Shown in pieces: positions 8,813 to 17,682 of a stretch of 64,000 nt of DNA. The translations under genes were made by a program, and so were the position numbers. The number at the start of each line of letters is the position of its first letter. Within the stretch, counting starts at the first letter, position 1. Source of the DNA: Ralstonia pickettii (GTDB lineage: Bacteria > Pseudomonadota > Gammaproteobacteria > Burkholderiales > Burkholderiaceae); NCBI RefSeq assembly GCF_001699815.1, contig NZ_MCGB01000097.1:62001-126000 (forward strand), read 5' to 3'. The notes beneath the pieces are model-generated. The model did not search any database and was not told the origin of the DNA. It saw only the letters and a list, made by a program, of their open reading frames with translations.

Positions 8813-10273
8813 TTACACCCCGGCATCCCGGAACATTCTGTGCATGTCAACTTGGATGGCAGTGATGTCCAGGTTGCGCTTGGCGCGCGTGAGTGCGACA
8901 TAGAGGAGGCGCTTCTCTTCCGTGTCCATCGTGTACTTGCCGTCGTCGTCCGTCTTGAACCTGAAGTCGCCGGCAATGCGGACCGAGTCGTACTCAAGGC
9001 CCTTGACCTGATGGATGGTCGAGACCACGTAATCGGCTTCGGACTCTGGGCTGACAGTGCTAAGCAGCTGGCGGACGTAGGGGATGCCTTCATCGTCGAT
9101 CAGCTTGACGAACGGCTTCAGGTCTCGCCCGGCAAACGAGTCGGCGTAGTCCTGCACCTCCGACCAGTTGGCGAACAGGGATAGCGCGGTCGGATAGTCG
9201 GTCCGCTGGCCGCACATCAGCCGTTCGGCGCCGTCCAGGAAGGCCATGATGTCGCGGATATTGGCGCGGATCGCGACCTTTTCGCCGCGTTGGAGACCAT
9301 CGGCGACATAGGACAGCACCGTTGCATTCTTGCGGCAAAGCACGGCGTTGACCTTCAGCTCGCTCGGCGAGATGTCCTTGTGGATACGCGATGCAATGCT
9401 GGCCTGGCCCCTGACGGGCACTTCCTCGTCCATCGTGCGCAGGATGCGGGTCGCCAGCGCAGCGATCGGCTCGCCAAAGCGGAAGGACAGCGTCAGCGCA
9501 CGCTTCTGCGCCTTGATGTGGTCCATCGCGTTGACGGCACCGCGCCACTCGTAGATCTGTTGGTACGGGTCGCCGACATAGATCACCTGGGCCGATTGGC
9601 GTCGAAGCACCGAAAGCATCAGGCCGTTTGCGTCTTGCGACTCATCGAATAGGATGTAGTCGGCAGGGATGGTCGGCCGGCTCAACTGCCACAGCTTGAC
9701 GTACACGTCGTGGGAGATAGCGCCCGGGGATTGGGGGTTTTGTGATTCCTCCCAGAGCTTGACGACCGAAGGCAGCAGCGCATGGCGTAGCGCTTCAGCC
9801 GCTTGCTCGGTGATCAGCGGATCGACCGGGATGTGCCAATCGAGCGGCGTCGGCTTGGCAGAGCCACAGAACCTGGCCAAGCCGTCTCGCACCATCCGGC
9901 CAAGCTTGGCGGAGGTCAGTTCAAGGTTCTTCCCGATCGTTGTCGGGACCTTGATAGGCTGTAGGCCGAATCGCTCTGCGAGGAGGTAGTTGGGCTCCAA
10001 CGGATTACGGAGCTTCCGGGTGATGTCGGCCGATACGGATCTGTATGCCTGGGAGTTGACCGTTCCGCACCGCACGGACAAAGGGAACTTGCGCTTGGCC
10101 TCCTCCGCAATGAGGCGATTGAAGGCCAAATAGACACCACGAGCCCGCCCTTTGGCGGTCGAGACGAGGCCTAGGGTGGAGGTCTTGCCGGCGCCCGCAC
10201 GAGCGTCAACCTTCAACGGTTCGCCATCCAAGGACGCATCAACGACAGCGGTTTGCTCTTCGGTAGGCTGCAT
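8813..10273 (-). CDS. SF1 (UvrD/Rep-like) DNA helicase
   Basis: All core SF1 motifs are visible. Walker A ARAGAGKTS is near residues 24-32 and Walker B LFDESQD near 209. Motif III reads VGDPYQQIYEWRGA, motif V IHQVKGLEYDSV and motif VI LLYVALTRAKRN. At 486 residues it is shorter than UvrD, closer to the compact FBH1-like plasmid helicases. It would unwind DNA with ATP, probably in repair or recombination of the element. It starts one base after the stop of the upstream gene (TGACATG), so they form an operon with DUF1173. Confidence 0.88.
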   Translation of the reverse strand: MQPTEEQTAVVDASLDGEPLKVDARAGAGKTSTLGLVSTAKGRARGVYLAFNRLIAEEAKRKFPLSVRCGTVNSQAYRSVSADITRKLRNPLEPNYLLAERFGLQPIKVPTTIGKNLELTSAKLGRMVRDGLARFCGSAKPTPLDWHIPVDPLITEQAAEALRHALLPSVVKLWEESQNPQSPGAISHDVYVKLWQLSRPTIPADYILFDESQDANGLMLSVLRRQSAQVIYVGDPYQQIYEWRGAVNAMDHIKAQKRALTLSFRFGEPIAALATRILRTMDEEVPVRGQASIASRIHKDISPSELKVNAVLCRKNATVLSYVADGLQRGEKVAIRANIRDIMAFLDGAERLMCGQRTDYPTALSLFANWSEVQDYADSFAGRDLKPFVKLIDDEGIPYVRQLLSTVSPESEADYVVSTIHQVKGLEYDSVRIAGDFRFKTDDDGKYTMDTEEKRLLYVALTRAKRNLDITAIQVDMHRMFRDAGV

Positions 10274-10274
10274 G

Positions 10275-10709
10275 TCAGGCGAGGGTCAGTTGTGTGTCAA
10301 CGAGAGACGCGCGAAACGCCGCATCCCTCTCCCGGATCGCCGCACGGCGGCGCTCGCCCTCGCCGGTTTGCTGCTCAACTACATAGATGAAGTTGTTGGG
10401 AGTGGTGGGGCCACGCCATGCTCGCCACGCTTCCTGGATGTGGGCACGAACGGCCGCCGGTTGGGCGAAGTACATGCTGCGACCTTTGCGCCAGTGTTTG
10501 GCCTGGAGCGCGCGCATACGCAGCTCCAGACTGTCGGAACGACGCTGGCGCAGGGCGATTTCGTCAGCGACGGTGCGTTGTGACTCGGCTATGTGCTCGG
10601 GAAACAGGGGATAGCGCGCACGCTCGCGGGCCTGCTTGCGAGCGAAAGCGGCCTCGCGGCGCGAGGTAAAATCGATCGGGTAGTAACGGAGATAACGTGT
10701 GAAGCGCAT
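10275..10709 (-). CDS. Basic helical hypothetical protein (144 aa)
   Basis: A highly basic, helical protein rich in Arg and Ala (for example RREAAFARKQARERAR), consistent with nucleic-acid binding. It is the first gene of the minus-strand operon that continues into the SF1 helicase with a one-base gap. No domain recognised. The 172 bp to the next divergent gene should hold the operon promoter; I could not assign boxes with confidence. Confidence 0.55.
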   Translation of the reverse strand: MRFTRYLRYYPIDFTSRREAAFARKQARERARYPLFPEHIAESQRTVADEIALRQRRSDSLELRMRALQAKHWRKGRSMYFAQPAAVRAHIQEAWRAWRGPTTPNNFIYVVEQQTGEGERRRAAIRERDAAFRASLVDTQLTLA

Positions 10710-10881
10710 GTCGGAAAACCATCGGGATATGGTTCCAAGTTACCGGCATGGCTGCGAAGTCAATGGCGCCGGTTGAGCGAACTGGCCGGTACGATTTTGG
10801 GGCGGGCAACGACGATCGAATCAAGCAAAAGCTCGATATTCGCGTGGGCTTTCGCCGCATTCCCACACCACAGCACACGAC

Positions 10882-11370
10882 ATGCGAGAAGTTGAAATAG
10901 GCGGCCGCCCAAAGGCCGAACCCTGCTCCCAGTTTGGGGAGGCTGAAGACCAGGCACTGGCCAGCATTGAGGCGCAGGCCTTCGCGCGCATGCTGGATCG
11001 CGTCTTCTGGTTCCCGGAGCCGCATGTGCTGCGGTTCGAGGCGCGCGTGCATTCGGATTCGCAAGGCATACACCACACTGTGGTGGGGGTTGTTGGGCAC
11101 GGCGGCGAAGCGTGGTTCAGCGAGGACCTCATTCCAGCTCGTTGGGACTATGTGGCGTTCAAGGAGATTGGCTGGAGCGTCTCCAAGCTACTACGCAACA
11201 AGCTCATCGCTGACGGCGTGCTTCGTGAGGACGCACCGGGCCTGCTGGCGGGGTTGATGCCAGACTTCTCAGGGATGCAAGAACCAGAGGAGAAGGACCA
11301 CTATCGCTGGGCCGTCGTCAATCGCTTGCGGAGCGCTGCAATGACGCGGCCGATGCCAGGAAGGTGGTAG
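10882..11370 (+). CDS. Hypothetical protein (162 aa)
   Basis: The plus-strand frame has normal protein composition (FEARVHSDSQGIHHTVVG, then KEIGWSVSKLL), whereas the overlapping minus frames are Arg/Ser rich. No signal peptide or known domain. It is divergent from the helicase operon and is the first plus-strand gene of the window. Confidence 0.5.
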   Translation: MREVEIGGRPKAEPCSQFGEAEDQALASIEAQAFARMLDRVFWFPEPHVLRFEARVHSDSQGIHHTVVGVVGHGGEAWFSEDLIPARWDYVAFKEIGWSVSKLLRNKLIADGVLREDAPGLLAGLMPDFSGMQEPEEKDHYRWAVVNRLRSAAMTRPMPGRW

Positions 11371-11421
11371 CGGGCTGGGCGCGCGTGCGCGCAGCTGCTG
11401 GAAAATGCAGAGCAACTGCGA

Positions 11422-11721
11422 TATTCTGAAACGGTTTGCCGCGTCTACGACGCATCGATTTTGACCGCCATCTGGGCGGCCTACATCTTGTTTCCCCCAC
11501 AGCTGTAGGGTCCGGTTTCATCTCCGACACTGCACGTGTCGGCCTATCGTTCGCATTCTGCGGCCGGTCTTTCCCTTGAACACCTGAGCGAACTTCGCTA
11601 CGTCGCGGTGTGCCTACGCACGCCGATTCGTTAGCGCTGGTCGGTCAGGTCGTTCCATCTTCTTCCCCGCTGGGAGCCGTCCCAGCAGGGACGTCTCTCG
11701 TCCATTTTCTGGAGACGTTCC
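11422..11721 (+). promoter_or_regulatory. Three-hairpin leader, copy 1 (methylase operon)
   Basis: A -10-like TATTCT at 11422-11427 lies 13 bp before hairpin 1 (GCGTC-tac-GACGC, 11441-11453) and ATCGA. Hairpin 2 is GCTGGGA/TCCCAGC at 11669-11686. Hairpin 3 pairs 11688-11697 with 11712-11721, ten pairs including one G-U. It covers the GGAGA ribosome binding site and touches the ATG. Spacing from hairpin 1 to the start (about 270 nt) is the longest of the set. Confidence 0.7.
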
Positions 11722-12096
11722 ATGTTCAACGCCGTTATTCAGCGTTTCAAAGAAGCACAGCTCAAAGCCTTCGAAAGCTACCTGGTGGTGGCTCGTTTCG
11801 AACAGGAGGCCTTGCCAATCCTCGATCCATCGTTGCGTGCAACGCGGATCAGGAAAGAAGCTGAGGTAACACACGAGTTCGAGCTGTTCTGTGTGCGAAT
11901 TGCACGTGCTGTTGTGGAGACTGTGCGCAGCAATGCTTCGACTAGTGTGGCATCGACTATCGATGTGGAATCGGAACTCCGGGTCGCTGAAGCCGACATC
12001 AAAGCCGCTCTGGCTATTGGCGCGGTCCCCGACATGGATGCCTTTTGCGCATCGCTGAACCAGCGCTTCAATGTGCGAGTTGGGGCTCTGCAATGA
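11722..12096 (+). CDS. Hypothetical protein co-operonic with the methylase-like gene (124 aa)
   Basis: A small soluble helical protein (FKEAQLKAFESYLVVARFE near the start) with no recognised domain. GGAGA lies upstream, inside hairpin 3 of the leader. The stop overlaps the next start (ATGA), so translation of the methylase-like protein is probably coupled to it. It may be a partner or regulator of that protein. Confidence 0.6.
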   Translation: MFNAVIQRFKEAQLKAFESYLVVARFEQEALPILDPSLRATRIRKEAEVTHEFELFCVRIARAVVETVRSNASTSVASTIDVESELRVAEADIKAALAIGAVPDMDAFCASLNQRFNVRVGALQ

Positions 12097-13025
12097 GCAG
12101 GGCAGCACAACGCCGGCACCTGGAGACCGCCGACGAACACCAAAAGGCCTTGGTCGATTTGATCAAGGCCTTCGGGTACCGTCACCGCGCAAGCGATGTG
12201 TTCTCCGACTTCGTTGAGATGTCCGCACTGAGCCTCAGCAATGCGGTCGATCTCGCTCAGCGAGACGGCCGAGAGGCTCGGTACATGGAGATCGTCAAGA
12301 AGTACACCAAAGAAGAAGTGGACCAGTTCCCGAAGATGCTTGGCCACCTCGTGCTCACTTACGAGCGCCGGATGACTGATGTCCTTCCCGGGTCGCCGGC
12401 GCCGGTCAGAGTCGCCGGTGGCTTTGGCGATGTGCTTGGTCACACCTACATGCTGCTTGAGCTGGGCAACGATAGGGCGGGGCAGTTTTTCACGCCCTAT
12501 TCGGTATCCAGCATGATGGCTGCGATGCAGGTCAATGACCATGATCCGGACGTCGCGGAACATGGCTTCATCACCGTGATGGAGCCAACCTGCGGCGCTG
12601 GTGGCATGGTGATCGCAATGGCGGAGGCTATGCATCAGGCGGGCCACAACTACCAGACGGCCATGCATGCAACGTGCATCGATATCGATCCACGGTGCGT
12701 ACACATGACGTATGTGCAGCTGGCCTTGCTCCATATCCCTGCGGTTGTCATCCTTGGCAACTCATTGATGCTTGAGGAGCGCGAGGTTTGGTACACACCA
12801 GCGCACGTGCTTGGCGGGTGGAACCGGAAACTGGCTGCGCGTGAGCGTAGCCAGGAAACCTCCCCGCCCGTTGATTCCGAACGCAATTTCGTGCCCGCAG
12901 AAATGGGTACGGTCCTGTCGATTCTGGAGGCGATTGAACCGCCGCAAGCGCCGGCCATCATTGAAGCGGTGCCGCAACAGCACGCTGAAATTGCCCGGCA
13001 ACGTGAGCAATTGTCGTTGTTCTAG
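12093..13025 (+). CDS. N6-adenine methylase-like protein without NPPY motif
   Basis: The start ATG overlaps the previous stop. Residues 130-143 (GQFFTPYSVSSMMA) and 163-180 (MEPTCGAGGMVIAMAE) match the substrate-entry helix and SAM-binding motif I of HsdM-type N6 methylases. CIDIDP at 195-200 is the acidic loop. The expected NPPY catalytic tetrapeptide is replaced by GNSL at 222-225. The protein is 310 residues, shorter than HsdM, and has no specificity subunit nearby. The SAM fold is clear. Catalysis on DNA is doubtful without NPPY, though related plasmid proteins with the same substitution exist as far as I recall. Confidence 0.8.
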   Translation: MSRAAQRRHLETADEHQKALVDLIKAFGYRHRASDVFSDFVEMSALSLSNAVDLAQRDGREARYMEIVKKYTKEEVDQFPKMLGHLVLTYERRMTDVLPGSPAPVRVAGGFGDVLGHTYMLLELGNDRAGQFFTPYSVSSMMAAMQVNDHDPDVAEHGFITVMEPTCGAGGMVIAMAEAMHQAGHNYQTAMHATCIDIDPRCVHMTYVQLALLHIPAVVILGNSLMLEEREVWYTPAHVLGGWNRKLAARERSQETSPPVDSERNFVPAEMGTVLSILEAIEPPQAPAIIEAVPQQHAEIARQREQLSLF

Positions 13026-13110
13026 GTTGGCCACTGGCCGGCCTCGCGCAAGAGCGGGTCCCCATCTGCGGAGGGGGATCCGCTGTCTGGCACCGCAGAC
13101 GTGTTTCCGG

Positions 13111-13291
13111 TATTCTCAAAGCTCACTCCGCGTCTTTGACGCATCGATCTCCTGATCGCAGGACGCGCAGCGTCTCGCGGTTGTCCGAGGGCCAGCGGTT
13201 CGGTGGCCCTCGCTTTCATTTTCCATCCCATCGGGAACCTGTTCCCGGTGCGGCAACGGGTTCCCCTTTTCCATCCCTGGAGAACCCACAA
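13111..13291 (+). promoter_or_regulatory. Three-hairpin leader, copy 2 (PRTRC operon)
   Basis: TATTCT at 13111-13116 is followed after 13 bp by hairpin 1 (GCGTC-ttt-GACGC, 13130-13142) and ATCGA. Hairpin 2 is CGGGAA-cctg-TTCCCG at 13232-13247. Hairpin 3 pairs GGGTTC (13258-13263) with GAACCC (13282-13287) and has GGAG at its 3' foot, four bases before the ATG of the ParB-like gene. Confidence 0.75.
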
Positions 13292-14956
13292 ATGCAAGAA
13301 AACCAACAGAGCGTCACCGTCAAACTCGGCCAAATCCGGCCGGGCAAGAACCCCCGGAAGTACTTCGATCCCGCGAAAATGGCGGAGATCACGGAGTCCA
13401 TCCGTGAGGATGGCGTAATTCAACCTGTACTGGTGCGCCCTCTTGAGGACGGCACCTACGAACTGGTCGCTGGCGAGCGCCGGTACCGTGGGGCGAAAGC
13501 TGCCTGCGGTGACGATTACGACATGCCCGTTGTCATCCGTGAGATGACGGAAGGGGAAGCGCGCCGGCTGGCGCTCATCGAGAACGTTCAGCGCGCCGAC
13601 ATGGCGCCGTCTGAAGAAGCCGTTGCGGCCGCGGACATCGTTGGGGACCTGAAAGGTGACCGCGATGAAGCTGCCCGCCAACTCGGCTGGCCGCGATCGA
13701 CCCTCGACCGCCGGCTGGCGCTAATGAACTGCAGTCCTGCGGTGCTGGACGCGCTGAACACGCGTTCCATCCAGCTTGGGCATGCCGAGCTGCTTGCGAC
13801 CCTGACGAAGGAAAAGCAGGACCTGTTCTTGCCGATCATTCTGCAAGAGAAAAAGACGGTGGCGGACCTCAAGAAGGCCATCGAACAAGCTGCCTGCAAC
13901 CTGAAGGACGCGATCTTCGACAAGAGCGAGTGTGCGACATGCGCGCACAACTCGGAATTGCAGTCGGTGATGTTTTCCGAGGCGATTTCCTCCGGTAGCT
14001 GTACCAACCCGACCTGCTACAAGGGCAAGACCGAGACGCAGCTGGAAGGTATCTCGTACGGCCTGAAGGACGAATACCCGGTTATCCGTATCGTCCGCGC
14101 TGGCGACAACCACACGCGCGTGCAATTGCAGGTGGAGGGACCGACGGGAGTCGGTGCCGAACAGGCGAAAGCATGTCACGGCTGCCAGAATTTCGGCGCC
14201 GCGGTGAGTGGTCTGCCGGACAGCCTGGGCAAGGTCTTCCGTGGTCAGTGTTTTGATCCGTCCTGCAATGCCAAGAAGGTTGCAGCGAGGATCAAGGCCG
14301 AGCGCGCTGAAGCGCCGTCTACTGTTAAGGGCCCCAAAGCCGCGCCGGCCAAGGAGGGCGCGGACAAGGGCGGAAAGGCCGAACACGCGGCCACGTCGAT
14401 TGCCGAGTCGGACAAGGTGAAGACCTACCGACAAGGGGTGTGGCGCAAGGCGCTACGCCGGGAGGTGGCGGCCAACGAAGCAACGGCCAACCACTATCTC
14501 CTCGCACTTTCGCTGTCCGGTCATGCACGCACCATCACCAGCGACAAGATGGGGACGCTCTTTGAACGGATCGCGGACGAGACCAGCTCTCCCACCGATC
14601 TCTCGAAGAACCTTATCTCTGTGGCCGGCCTGGCTACTGACAAGCGGCTCAATCTGACGATCTCGCTCGCGCTTGCCGCGATCGAAGGAATCGATGTGCC
14701 TGTCTTGACGTCGCTCTGCAAGTACCACGCGCTCGACCTGACCAAGCACTGGAACCTTCAGAAATCCAAGGATTTTCTGGAACTCCTGACCAAATCGGAG
14801 TTGAAGGCTCTCGCCGACGAGCTGGGCATGCGCAACGCGCTCGGCGATCGCTTTTCCAAGCTGTTCAACCAATCGAAGCTCGAAGTCATTGAGGCCCTCC
14901 TCAAGGTAGACGGGTTTGACTACACGGGCAAGGTGCCCAAGGTCTTGAAGTTCTGA
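13292..14956 (+). CDS. PRTRC system ParB family protein
   Basis: First gene of the PRTRC cassette (554 aa). Residues ~10-100 form the ParB/Spo0J nuclease-like N-domain: IRPGKNPRKYF, a GVIQPVLVRP strand, GERRYRGAKAA, and LIENVQRADMAP. A helix-turn-helix region follows (~115-160). The central part has several CxxC pairs (CATCAHN, CTNPTC, CHGCQN, CFDPSC) likely to bind zinc, a feature of this subfamily and not of ordinary ParB. A basic Ala/Lys linker precedes the helical C-terminal ~150 residues. No ParA is adjacent. It probably binds DNA and links the conjugation-like proteins downstream to it. Confidence 0.92.
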   Translation: MQENQQSVTVKLGQIRPGKNPRKYFDPAKMAEITESIREDGVIQPVLVRPLEDGTYELVAGERRYRGAKAACGDDYDMPVVIREMTEGEARRLALIENVQRADMAPSEEAVAAADIVGDLKGDRDEAARQLGWPRSTLDRRLALMNCSPAVLDALNTRSIQLGHAELLATLTKEKQDLFLPIILQEKKTVADLKKAIEQAACNLKDAIFDKSECATCAHNSELQSVMFSEAISSGSCTNPTCYKGKTETQLEGISYGLKDEYPVIRIVRAGDNHTRVQLQVEGPTGVGAEQAKACHGCQNFGAAVSGLPDSLGKVFRGQCFDPSCNAKKVAARIKAERAEAPSTVKGPKAAPAKEGADKGGKAEHAATSIAESDKVKTYRQGVWRKALRREVAANEATANHYLLALSLSGHARTITSDKMGTLFERIADETSSPTDLSKNLISVAGLATDKRLNLTISLALAAIEGIDVPVLTSLCKYHALDLTKHWNLQKSKDFLELLTKSELKALADELGMRNALGDRFSKLFNQSKLEVIEALLKVDGFDYTGKVPKVLKF

Positions 14957-15000
14957 CCACGCCTCGCTTCCCCATCCCATTCATTTTCAAGGAAATCCCT

Positions 15001-15486
15001 ATGTTTCAAGAACTGGTGCCGCTCGTGAAGGCGAGCGACAAGGTTGTTATCACCCTTTCAATGCAGGGTGACGAGATGACCGTGGTCGTCGCGCCGACCG
15101 TCAGCAAGCCGGACGACGCAGCCCTGGTTGCGCCGATTGCTCTGACGGCCACGCCGGCGGAGTTGGATGCTGAGTTTGCCAATGCGATCGGTGGTGTGAC
15201 GCAGGCCCGCCAGGGTCTCGCCGAACAGGTCGAGTCCACGAAGGCGGTGATTCAAGCGGCTACCGCTGCTCAGTCGAACAAGGCGACCAAGGCCCTCGCG
15301 ACATCCAATCGCGCCAATCCGAAGTTGCCGGCGCCCAAGTCGAAAGGCATGGACGACGACGATGACGATGGTGTGGTCGATGTTGAGGTCACTGAAACGA
15401 CGTCCGGTAGCACGAGTTCGTCAGCTAAAGATGCGCAAGGCGACAAAAAATCGTCTGGCACCTCCCTCGCTGATCTGCTCGGTTAA
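15001..15486 (+). CDS. PRTRC system protein E
   Basis: A 161-residue protein starting FQELVPLVKASDKVVITL, as in PRTRC protein E. A compact beta-rich N-terminal half is followed by an Ala-rich helical stretch and an acidic tail with a run of Asp (MDDDDDDG). The C-terminus ends in SGTSLADLLG. It lies 44 nt after the ParB-like gene, with AAGGAAA upstream. Biochemical role unknown. Confidence 0.85.
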   Translation: MFQELVPLVKASDKVVITLSMQGDEMTVVVAPTVSKPDDAALVAPIALTATPAELDAEFANAIGGVTQARQGLAEQVESTKAVIQAATAAQSNKATKALATSNRANPKLPAPKSKGMDDDDDDGVVDVEVTETTSGSTSSSAKDAQGDKKSSGTSLADLLG

Positions 15487-15495
15487 GGAGAAGCC

Positions 15496-15714
15496 ATGGC
15501 TATCACCATCAACACGGTCAAGCGCGAGTTTTCCTACAACGGCATGACGCTTGCCGATCCGGGAACGCAGTTCACTCCGGACCAAGTGCGCGACATGTAC
15601 ACCGCCCAGTATCCCGAACTCACCACGGCAGCCGTGGAGGGTCCGGAGTACAAGGGGGAAAACGCTGTGTACAAGTTCGTGCGTGCCGCGGGCGCAAAGG
15701 GCAACCATGCGTAA
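15496..15714 (+). CDS. PRTRC system protein C, ubiquitin-like
   Basis: A 72-residue beta-grasp protein. ITINTVKREFSYNGMTLADP and the YPELTTAAVEGP segment are typical of PRTRC protein C, the family described as prokaryotic ubiquitin-like (Prok_Ub) in comparative work by the Aravind group. The C-terminus reads FVRAAGAKG followed by NHA. There is no exposed Gly-Gly; the Gly is followed by three residues that would need removal before activation. The gene begins nine bases after protein E with AAGGAG upstream. It should be the modifier used by the E1-like, E2-like and JAMM proteins downstream. Confidence 0.88.
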   Translation: MAITINTVKREFSYNGMTLADPGTQFTPDQVRDMYTAQYPELTTAAVEGPEYKGENAVYKFVRAAGAKGNHA

Positions 15715-15925
15715 GCGCGATCTGATGAATGCGTTGGCCGATCCGGTCAGCATCAATGGAACTGAGAAACCGCCCGATAGGGCGGTTTTTCTACATGATG
15801 AGGAGGTGGAATCGTGTTGTTCGATTCTTGCCAAGGTTTATCAGGCTTCAGTGAAAGCCTCACCGGCGGGGCGGCATGTCGATTCGATTCCCCTGCCGGA
15901 CATAGAGCTGCCGATGGTTTTCTAA
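15707..15925 (+). CDS. Possible overlapping ORF (72 aa) between C and F
   Basis: An ATG overlaps the stop of protein C by 8 nt (ATGCGTAA). The frame encodes 72 residues and overlaps the first 37 codons of F in another frame. Composition is plausible but I know no family. Its codons 21-29 are formed by the terminator-like hairpin at 15767-15793. It may be only a translational bridge from C to F, or not expressed. Confidence 0.3.
   Translation: MRKRDLMNALADPVSINGTEKPPDRAVFLHDEEVESCCSILAKVYQASVKASPAGRHVDSIPLPDIELPMVF
15767..15793 (+). terminator. Intrinsic terminator-like hairpin inside the PRTRC operon
   Basis: Nine-pair stem AAACCGCCC / GGGCGGTTT with loop GATA and a following T-rich tract, between the C and F genes and just before the strong AGGAGGTGG ribosome binding site of F. 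It may attenuate transcription into F, B, A and ThiF. Confidence 0.6.
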
Positions 15926-16950
15926 CACTCCCGGCCATTTCACAATGCGTTCCAGCGATTGCACGCCTTCGGCATACCGACGAGGGAGACCTTACCGGTC
16001 TGATACGGGCGCATTTCGAGGCTGGTCCGCTCTCGCCGCGCGACGCTCGCTCCAGCGGCAATGCTGGTGACATGTTCGCAGAGGCGATGTTCGCGTGGCT
16101 GCGGCGACGCACACCGACGTGCAAGCGGCTTCTGTTTGGGTTCGCTTTGCTCGACCAGGCGGCAGCACGCGATCAGGTCGATCAGTTTGGATGGGAGACG
16201 GACCTCTCGGCGCCGTTGTACTTGGCGATCGAGTTGCCTCATGAGCAGATCTTCGAGATTGGCGCACGGATGCACCCACTGCAGCGCGCCCACCCCGGGC
16301 TCTTGTGCTCTGTGATGGCGCTGATCAACGAAGCGTCCTGCAACTCGCTCTTCTTGCGCACACCGAGTTACTTCCTGGAGATGTTCGCCAGGTGGTGGTG
16401 GGATTGGGATGAGGGTGTGTCCGACGAGAACGCGAGGGAGAGTCTTGCTGATCGCCTTGGGGCTGACAGTGAGGACATCGAGCGCTACCTGCCTTCCAAT
16501 GTTCGTCCGGTCCTGGCGCCGGAAGAAATGTTCCCCGAGCGCGGCAAGCGCAAGGGCCGGAAAGGCCCTCGGCGGTCCGTTCTCAAGAGGTCGGAGGTGC
16601 TGGAGCTGGCGCGTTCGTCAAGTCGCTGGATTCAGCGGGTATGCCGCGCGATGCTGCAGCTGGAAGATGCACTGCAGCGCGCCAAGGGCTCGAAGCTCTT
16701 CGAACATTCGCAATGGGCCGAACCTGCATATTCGGCCGCTTCCATTGCGGTGTTTTCCGAAGAGTGGATCGGCGAACTGCTGGATGACCATTTCGAATGC
16801 ATTAGCAATAGCGGAGAGGCGACGATGTACCAGGTGCTGATTCCGCTGGCGAGCGACCCGCAACAGGTGCCCAAGCAGTATGAGGACCTGTCGCGCATGT
16901 TCGAGATCGTAAAGGCTCTCGACCAATTACTGACCATCATTTCACGATAG
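15814..16950 (+). CDS. PRTRC system protein F
   Basis: GTG start with a strong AGGAGGTGGA site. The 378-residue protein contains the FLTLPAISQCVPA and LRHTDEGDL segments I associate with PRTRC protein F, a long helical domain, and a basic patch (ERGKRKGRKGPRR, residues ~245-257). No enzymatic motif is visible. Found only in PRTRC cassettes; likely a scaffold or substrate-binding part of the system. Confidence 0.85.
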   Translation: MLFDSCQGLSGFSESLTGGAACRFDSPAGHRAADGFLTLPAISQCVPAIARLRHTDEGDLTGLIRAHFEAGPLSPRDARSSGNAGDMFAEAMFAWLRRRTPTCKRLLFGFALLDQAAARDQVDQFGWETDLSAPLYLAIELPHEQIFEIGARMHPLQRAHPGLLCSVMALINEASCNSLFLRTPSYFLEMFARWWWDWDEGVSDENARESLADRLGADSEDIERYLPSNVRPVLAPEEMFPERGKRKGRKGPRRSVLKRSEVLELARSSSRWIQRVCRAMLQLEDALQRAKGSKLFEHSQWAEPAYSAASIAVFSEEWIGELLDDHFECISNSGEATMYQVLIPLASDPQQVPKQYEDLSRMFEIVKALDQLLTIISR

Positions 16951-16958
16951 GAGGCCCC

Positions 16959-17681
16959 ATGGCCAAGATCTTGACCGCCAGTCGGTCTCATGACGTGGCC
17001 CTGCAAGGGGCCATTTTGCTGTATGGGCCGGCCGAGGGGCAGTTCACATACTCGACGGCACACCGCATCACTCACGAGGCGGGGACTCGAAAGCCTGCAA
17101 TCGGCCCGGGTGTTCCGCTCAATCGGCGAGCACTCATTCACGCTGTGACCCAGGTTGCTTTGTCAGCGTTGCCGAAGGGCGAGTTCCTGACGCCGAACGT
17201 ACTGTCCGTGAGCACGCGCGCCGTAACGTGGTGGTGCCCGCCGGCGATTCGCCGGGTGTTCTTTCAATGCAAAGAATTGGGTACGCGCAGTGCGGTAGTG
17301 CCGCACCCGGGCTTGGTGTTCCAGGCGGCCAATGACGGGTTCAGCGTGTTTGCCTTGATGGAGGACGTCAGGCCGACGCCGGAATCCATGCTGCACGAGC
17401 CGCCGTACTTCAATACGTGGGACGTGGGAAGGATTTGCATCGGCTCTGCGCAGGTTCCGAAGCAGATCGATGTCGCTTCGATTGCCGGTTGGGAAGAAGC
17501 CTTCTTCTCGTCGGCCTTCACGCATCCAAACCGCGGCGCCCAACGCGTCAAGTTCGAAAGAGGTGTGTACGCCTTCTGGAAGGAGATGCTCGATGGCAAC
17601 TTTGCCGAGTACCCGAAGGAAGTGCTCATTCCGTTGAAGAAATCGCTCGGTGATCTCATCGCCGGCAAAGTTGGAGGTTGA
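16959..17681 (+). CDS. PRTRC system protein B, E2-like
   Basis: A 240-residue protein eight bases after F. The conserved WWCPPAIRRVFF strand, HPGLVFQA and a late WDVGRICIGSA segment match PRTRC protein B. That family has been proposed to hold a divergent ubiquitin-conjugating E2 fold (Prok-E2 family). The only well-placed Cys in the core is in GRICIG near residue 160, the candidate thioester residue. E2 activity is a structural prediction from the literature and is not shown by this sequence. Confidence 0.85.
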   Translation: MAKILTASRSHDVALQGAILLYGPAEGQFTYSTAHRITHEAGTRKPAIGPGVPLNRRALIHAVTQVALSALPKGEFLTPNVLSVSTRAVTWWCPPAIRRVFFQCKELGTRSAVVPHPGLVFQAANDGFSVFALMEDVRPTPESMLHEPPYFNTWDVGRICIGSAQVPKQIDVASIAGWEEAFFSSAFTHPNRGAQRVKFERGVYAFWKEMLDGNFAEYPKEVLIPLKKSLGDLIAGKVGG

Positions 17682-17682
17682 A

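Noticed and set aside
10564-11132. Minus-strand frames overlapping the 10882 gene
   Set aside because: Ser/Arg/Cys-rich composition and conflict with the better plus-strand frame and the 10275-10709 gene.
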